Origin: Pyrrhosoma nymphula
Lineage: Eukaryota; Arthropoda; Insecta; Odonata; Coenagrionidae
DNA length: 64,000 nt
Assembly (NCBI GenBank): GCA_963573305.1
Contig: OY754335.1
Location: forward strand, 49,311,985 to 49,375,984
Direction: 5' to 3'
Part shown: one piece after another, positions 58,031 to 64,000 of the stretch
How positions within the stretch are numbered: the stretch's first letter is position 1
Layout: every line of letters starts with the position of its first letter
The notes under the pieces: model-generated
What the model saw: only the letters and a program-made list of their open reading frames with translations
What the model was told of the DNA's origin: nothing
The model's database searches: none
Made by a program: the position numbers and the translations under genes

Positions 58031-59185
58031 GCAGTTTTCAAAAATTTTGTTCCATCGCATTTTAAGTCACAACTTCCGGAATTTCAATTTACAAACGAGA
58101 TAGCTGCTTCAGAAAGCATCTTCTGGAGTTGCCACGCTCATGGTTTCGGAAAATAAAACGCTTGCCTCCGAGTAGGTTGTCCGTGAATTTTCAGACAATT
58201 TATTACCTGACTCAAATAAGTATATGTGCGTGTGTACCACCGATGGTAGGTACCTCAGGGAACGGCGGGTGAAATACGATTCAGCGTATGAATTGCAGGA
58301 GAGGGAGAAAAAAAACACTGGCGGGTTTGGAAGTGAAAACCTTCATTGTCCGTGCATAATGCAGCGGCGGGCGTGGGTTTTGCTTGTCCGGTGACCTTGG
58401 TACATTTTGTCCATTGTCCAACTCGCCTATTGTCACGACGGTCCTTTTAAGCGAAAGTGACAGCTTACTCGTGGGAAAGTGAAAATCTACTCCTTGGGAA
58501 TCTCGGAAAACCCCCACATCGACGAAACATGCTTGCCTCCTCGCGGGTATATCTTTTTCCGAAACACTCTGCTTTACTGAAATAGTTAGGGGCTATCATA
58601 CTGCAATGAGATTAACGTACACAACAGTATTGCGGGCTTCAACTACACATGCGGTTAAAAAAATACTGTCAACAAACTTATAAAAATAAAATAAGAAAAG
58701 ATTCCTCACTAAAATTTTATAAAAAAATGATGTATCTTTTAGGAATATACGACAGCGAGAACTGGGCAATCAATAATTGAACAGAACAAAGATTCACAAA
58801 AATGAATGAAATTTTTAAGAACATAACTGAAATTTTCAAGAACTGGTGGCTATACATAAGCGGACTGAAAAATAATGCGAATACCAGCCAAGAACTCTGC
58901 GTTAATACATAAGGAAAATGAGTCGAAAACACGCATGGAGATAATCGAATAATAGAAGAATCGATAAACGAATTATTTGTATAATAGTCATTCGAAAACA
59001 TATATGGAGAGAATGGGGAAGTCTGCTAAGTCCCAAAATCATAATATTTTTCTATAAAAACATCGATTTTATGACATGTTCCCCATGCAAGAATGTGAAA
59101 ATTAATTATGGAGTTAGTTTTAACCTATATTCCGGATCATTGAAAAGGAGGCTTTTTAAACGACCGCATTCGCAACTAAGTAGGC
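58031..59185. other. intergenic DNA, nothing recognised
   Basis: AT-rich, with short frames. Confidence 0.45.
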
Positions 59186-59189
59186 CTTC

Positions 59190-59350
59190 CCCGTAGAAAG
59201 AATAGATGAAGGAAGAACACTGAAACAAATATGGAAATATAGAGTCAGAGGCAGAAGACCTATGGGATGTCCGCGCAAGAGATTAAAAGGCCAAGACTGA
59301 AGAAGGTCGTTACAGTCTAAATGACTAATACTTGTTGAAAGAAGAAGAAT
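59190..59350 (+). pseudogene. non-LTR reverse transcriptase C-terminal scrap
   Basis: The frame reads VERIDEGRTLKQIWKYRVRG, RRPMGCPRKRLKGQD, a stop, RRSLQS, then VERRR. This is the VERMDEGR, GRRPRGRPRKRW, VEEDL order seen at the end of LINE polymerases. It is only about 50 residues, so the family is uncertain. Confidence 0.55.
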
Positions 59351-61615
59351 AAGATTAGGGGTCAGCTCGTGTGCCTTACAAGCGTTGAGCTCCCTAGGAC
59401 GGCAGATGAACATTCATCACGGCGGGAGGAAGTTGGTTTAATTTGTAATAGATAGGCGAACAGTTGTTTGTTTAAAATCAGCAAGATGTTGCCCTTAGTT
59501 GAAAAGCATGTTTTTACTAATTGAAACAGCCGGTGGGTTTATGGTGTGCTGTTATTTGATGTTCTACCGGTCAGGGTGTGTATCGAAGGAAAAAGGAACT
59601 ACTCCTCTGTCCGAAGGAAACTTTAAAGCATGACATATAATGGAGATTGAAGCCGTTGGTGGTGAAATTGACCCAAGGTGATGATTTAATTGTAATTTGC
59701 CTGTGATAACAAATATTTTCCTAATATTTTGATTGTTTTGTAGCATGATAGTTCTGCAGTCTTATGAGACTAGTCGTAAATTATTTTTACCAGTCTAAGG
59801 TTACCAATAATTCGTTATATTTTCAGAAAATTGATACACTACGACCCTGGTTTTAATTCGGTGAAATGATTATTTTATAACGGAAACACCTTTCCAACAA
59901 GGTTTACCACCATTTGACCACGCTGCCATACATACCCGTTCATGAAGAAATCAACATCCTTCGTCAAGAAACAAGTTTTCGACAGATGAAAAAAATGGGC
60001 ACTTAATTTAAAAATTTGAAAAAATTCGCACACAAAGTTGTTTTATTCCGGAAACGCTAGTTGAGAAGAAAATGCGAAGTATTCTAGTTATTTCAAGCAT
60101 GTAGTTTCCACCTAGTAACACCGTAGATCGAAGTCGAACCGTTCATGGATTTTTCTCGATCACGAAATCGCTGGGCAAAATCTCAATCACATTTTTCCCC
60201 GTGGGTTAAAATACCTGAAAACGACGCCCACTTTCGTTCCTGTTCCCTCTGAAATTATAAAAAAAACATAATTCATTTACGGCCAATCTCAGTGAGGAAC
60301 ACCTAATTTTTGCGTGCCCACAGCGCGTTCATAGGTTTCGTTTCATCTGGAGTCTCGAGACAACGGTCATCCGTCACTCTTTTTTGATATTCGCCTGGCA
60401 AAGGGCGACGACAGACGATGCTTCATCTCCTACCGCCTCCTACTCCTCGTTAAGTTTTTTTTTCTTCGGGAGATCGCAGAGCCAAACGCTGCCGTTGAGG
60501 GGGGATAGGAACACGATACATCCCTCGAAGGTCCAGCAGTCCTAACGAGGGACCTTGGGAATGAACGCCAATTAAAAAAATAAACTGGCCGCGAGAGAGT
60601 GCGGGGAGAAAGGATGGAAGGAAGAGGAACGCATATGGTCCTCCACACAGTTCTGCCTGCTCTCGACACGGCGGATCTTTCGGGCCAATTTCGTCCACCA
60701 TCTTATCGTCAACGCTAAGTGAATCTCGCTCCAAGATGGACGCCATCAGATAAAACTCCTCTTGCGTGTGCGACAAGCGCCCTCATTTCCTTTCGCTGGT
60801 CTCCTGTCCCTGTGCTCTTGATTTATTGGACTTAATTAAAATTCTCGTCCGGAATGGATTTTTATTCGTATAATTAATTTCTCTACTACGGCCGTGACGC
60901 GTACTCTTGTAATGGCGTCATGCTAAAAAGCAGTCACGTCCCGTGGTGAATTACTCAAAAGAGTGGGATTGGAAACGATGAATATGTAAATGCGTATTTT
61001 TAATGATTTTTTGATGGCTCGCTTTCACCGTTACAAGACTATCAGTATTTTCGAATAACTTTTCACAGGTGTCAATTCGCATTACGAGCCTACGACTTGT
61101 TAATCATCAATAAAAGGTAGTCACATAAAGGTTTTGGGCCTTACAAGGTTCTCATTAGGTGGCTAGTTCATTATATTTAGTGTTTAGGAACTCAAACGTA
61201 TTACAGATATCTTAATTGGCGATGAGTAGCGTAATTTTGTACACATTAAGAAGTGAAAACATAGTATAGAATCTTCAGTAACTTAGAAGAGTGGGTGCAA
61301 GGTAATCTTAATTTTAAGAGAAGGCATGCGAAATAAGATGCATACGAAACATTGGGGATGATTCCAAGGAATTTATCATTTCTTTTTTTATGTTTTCTTG
61401 ACAAACTTAGAAAAGATTTCAATCCATGTCCATGACCGTGCATATTTCAATCCAGGCATTGGTTGGTGCCGCTATATCGTTTATGGTGTACCAATTTTGT
61501 CTTCCGTGCTCTGTTCAGTTTTCATTGCCTTGAAGACAGCTAAAAGTACCTTTTACTTCAGGCATTTTAACAGGTAAGAACGGATGAGCACAAACAACCA
61601 TGCCGGAAGAGATGA
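59351..61615. other. intergenic DNA with a GC-richer patch
   Basis: The patch at 60280-60790 holds minus-strand frames (60450-60776) without a domain, and two atggacgcc/atggtggac-like words. No gene recognised. Confidence 0.4.
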
Positions 61616-61624
61616 AAATCCTAA

Positions 61625-61690
61625 CCAGGCGGAGTTCAAACCAGCGACCCTTGTGTTGGCCGGCTAGGACTTTACCCCGCTACCATCCTC
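61625..61690 (-). mobile_element. tRNA-derived SINE head
   Basis: The minus strand has an A-box-like ggtagcggggtaaagt (plus 61669-61684) and the B box gctggtttgaactccgcc (plus 61628-61645), with tRNA-promoter spacing. There is no acceptor stem, so a SINE rather than a tRNA gene. Confidence 0.6.
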
Positions 61691-61694
61691 TCAC

Positions 61695-63115
61695 ACTCTA
61701 CCTTTAATTTATTTATTTCTTATTAATTTTATGGCCTTATGGACTTACTAATTCTAGGAACTTCCTCTCACCGTCCACGATATCTTTAGGCTTCTGCTGT
61801 GTATGAGAATCTTGTAAGCTTCTAATTAGTTGATAGTGTTTGCTTAAAATGTCCAACCTTCTTCACCGTGAAGAAGTATCAACCCAGCGTAACATTTTAC
61901 GAACTTTACGAACTTTTTACGAACGAACTTTAGGTCCAACTCAAAATCCGAACATGTAAGCACTCTTTTACATTTTGAAGAATGCCTGTCGAGCTTGTTC
62001 AATGCGGCATTTTACTTCGTTGACAGATGACCATTATTTGCAAAGCCATGTGCCATGATATTTAAACTTCTCCACAAATTATGATATTAAAGTTTTCCCT
62101 ACTTCAGATTTAACAATCATTTTGATGTACGTACATACTATCGGTAAGTACAGTGCGTGGATAGACATGCTTATCGCCAATGGACTGCACATATTTTCTG
62201 TTTTTAAATTGTCTTGTTCTGTTTTCGACAGTTACTATGCGTGACTCCACCTAAAAGTTTATTGCAGTCCACGTCATTTCCCCAAATCGAAAAATCCGGT
62301 CATTTCCTCATCGCAAACCCTTCAACCACACTCGGCTTTTATTTCCTCTAAATTTTTCCAGAGACGTCTCGACTGGCGACGGCGCTGCCTGTGAGTGATC
62401 CCGCCTAAGATTGAGAGCCGCCAATAAGACGACCCCCGCTCTCACCGATTCTCGCGCGATTTACGAGATGCAAATTGACTCGCACCATTTCCGGTCGATG
62501 TTTTGCGTGGGTGGGAGACGGCGCTCTGAAGCCACCAATCGGGAACGTCCTCCACAGAACCTCTCACCAAATCTTCTGCCATCATGCTCCTCCCCCCAAT
62601 TCCCTAAAGCCATGTACACATGGGGGCATTAATCAAAATCAATTTTTTTTACATTTTATGTGCTGATTTTTATTACTCTCAGTATTTATGCACAGATACA
62701 TGGTCAACGAGTATGTTTTCCGTTACCAAGCATGATTACAACGACAACGTTGACCTATTAGCTCTAGTAAAACAAATGTTTCATAATTTTACTATTTTCG
62801 CTGTTTTTCGCCCTTAAAATCTGAACGTCATACATTTCAGCAGTCACACGCGTTCAACTGTTTCCACTACCTGTGACTTCGTGTGTACACAGCGATGAAA
62901 TGCTGCTCGCCATCAGTTGTCTCCATTCCATCCCACATGGCTTGAGGCACGGTTATAGGCCAGTTCTGGCACAATAAATGTTCCCGTGTGTACAGGGCTT
63001 AAATCAAATACAATGTTGCAAATAGTTAAACGTTTTGACGACGACCATCAAAGTTGCAATGTTGATGCATGACCGCATGGGTGCATTCATTTCACTCTTC
63101 AGTGCCTTGCTGTTA
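61695..63115. other. intergenic DNA, nothing recognised
   Basis: A moderately GC-rich patch at 62330-62630 has short frames only. A gttcgta/cgaacttt stutter occurs near 61900. Confidence 0.4.
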
Positions 63116-63119
63116 AATC

Positions 63120-63360
63120 GAAATGATCGCGCGGCCCCAAGGCGGAGATAACTTGCGTAGTACTTCACAGCACGTACACTGCTCTGCGACCCTTGTGCGG
63201 CGGTGGCGGGGAAGACGAAAGGGTAGTTATTTTACGACGCCCGCCGCTGCGTCGACTCTGGACCACCCCGCCGATGGTGAACAACGCCCCTGAGCACCTC
63301 TTATCTCTGGAACGGAGAAGTGCGACGCCGCCCGCTGCAACGATGCTCGGCTAATAGTTC
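63120..63360. other. CpG-dense GC-rich block
   Basis: Dense in CG dinucleotides (gcgcggcc, gcggcggtggcgg, cgacgcccgccgctgcgtcg, gcgacgccgcccgctgc), unlike its surroundings. No open frame of note. It could be a regulatory block or the first exon region of a gene beyond the window. Confidence 0.35.
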
Positions 63361-64000
63361 ACATGCCTGTGTTCCGGGTACACTCTCGACTTAAATCGCG
63401 ATAGACCACCCGACCCCCTGTGGCTATGCTTAAAGAGAGACGAGCAACATCTGCGGCCAACATTGGAAACCCAGCACAGGTAGTAATGCACCTTCAAGAT
63501 TCTATCGTTTTGATCGTACAGGTTTAGCTCCGGCATATAGGGTAGGGATATCAGGCGATATATCGGGCGATACATTCCCACGGGCGGCAACGGGTTTGGA
63601 GAATAAGAGAAGGCATTGGCGGCATGACGACTGATGAGAAGTGGGAAGAAATCCTCTTATTATAATAGTCCGAGGGTTTCCTTGCCATTGCACTTAATGG
63701 CCCATTCAGTAGCAAGAAATTAAGGAAAATCTCCGCCTATAATAACTCGGGCTTATCCGAATGATAGATGGCGGGTCGATATAATCGTCTGGAGTCCGAT
63801 ATACCGGGCTATACGCCCCAAAGCGATGAATTAAACCGCATCGCAAAGTCGTTTGCGGTTCTCAAGCGGTTCCGGTGGCCAGGGTATCGGCCGCGACAGT
63901 CGACAAATAGAAGCTTAGTTTGAACCTCGTACCTTGGTAGCACTTCAAGCAATGCATTGAATTTCAAGAAATGCATCGGAATGCATTGAATGGTTTTATT
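63361..64000. other. window end, nothing recognised
   Basis: Short minus-strand frames only. A few gcgatatatcggg-like words occur near 63550. The last bases repeat atgcattgaa and aatgcatcgg words. Confidence 0.35.

Overview
This window looks like part of a large, repeat-rich, AT-leaning arthropod genome, most likely an insect. The only host gene I can name with confidence is the last coding exon of an odd-skipped family zinc-finger transcription factor (sob/bowl type). It has insect-style finger sequences and a C-terminal Groucho-docking motif. I see no bacterial features, CRISPR array, rRNA or intact tRNA gene. The species cannot be fixed from the sequence alone.

Layout. Bases 1-772 are the end of an intron. 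Bases 773-2018 are the terminal coding exon, which begins at a clean splice acceptor. Bases 2019 to about 4940 are a probable long 3' UTR with two candidate poly(A) sites and Pumilio-type motifs. The remaining 59 kb is intergenic or very long intronic DNA, with no further recognisable host exon. It is built of low-complexity tracts (12.0-13.05, 15.3-15.6, 23.05-23.5 and 42.0-42.8 kb) and many decayed mobile elements.

Mobile elements. (a) One long, young-looking CR1/L2-like non-LTR retrotransposon (7163-10072) carries endonuclease and reverse transcriptase but is broken by three stops and one frameshift. A 10-bp target-site duplication probably brackets it. (b) Eight shorter non-LTR fragments lie at 18.66, 20.03, 30.22, 47.16, 49.76, 53.45, 55.24 and 59.19 kb. 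All carry middle or C-terminal reverse transcriptase sequence. (c) A GIY-YIG endonuclease fragment at 16.74 kb is typical of Penelope-like elements. (d) A 1.84-kb DNA transposon (28264-30102) has TIRs of about 345 bp, a probable 8-bp target duplication and the decayed C-terminal part of an unusual transposase-like protein. (e) There are several tRNA-derived SINEs, a TTAA-flanked MITE and another inverted-repeat element.

Most interesting signals. First, a short hairpin recurs at six loci. Its stem shows compensatory changes, it follows a box reading roughly catctacatctacatacta, and at one locus it forms the tail of a tRNA-derived SINE. Second, a set of foldback and tandem repeats (16.1, 17.5, 24.1, 37.1, 44.2 and 50.9 kb) share CTGATGA, then a short stem, then GAAAC, or clear variants of it. 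This is the core layout of a hammerhead ribozyme, and two copies lie close to the Penelope-like fragment. Third, the 28-kb transposon does not fit neatly into a superfamily I can name. All functional statements about these repeats are inference and can be tested with the searches given in the findings.
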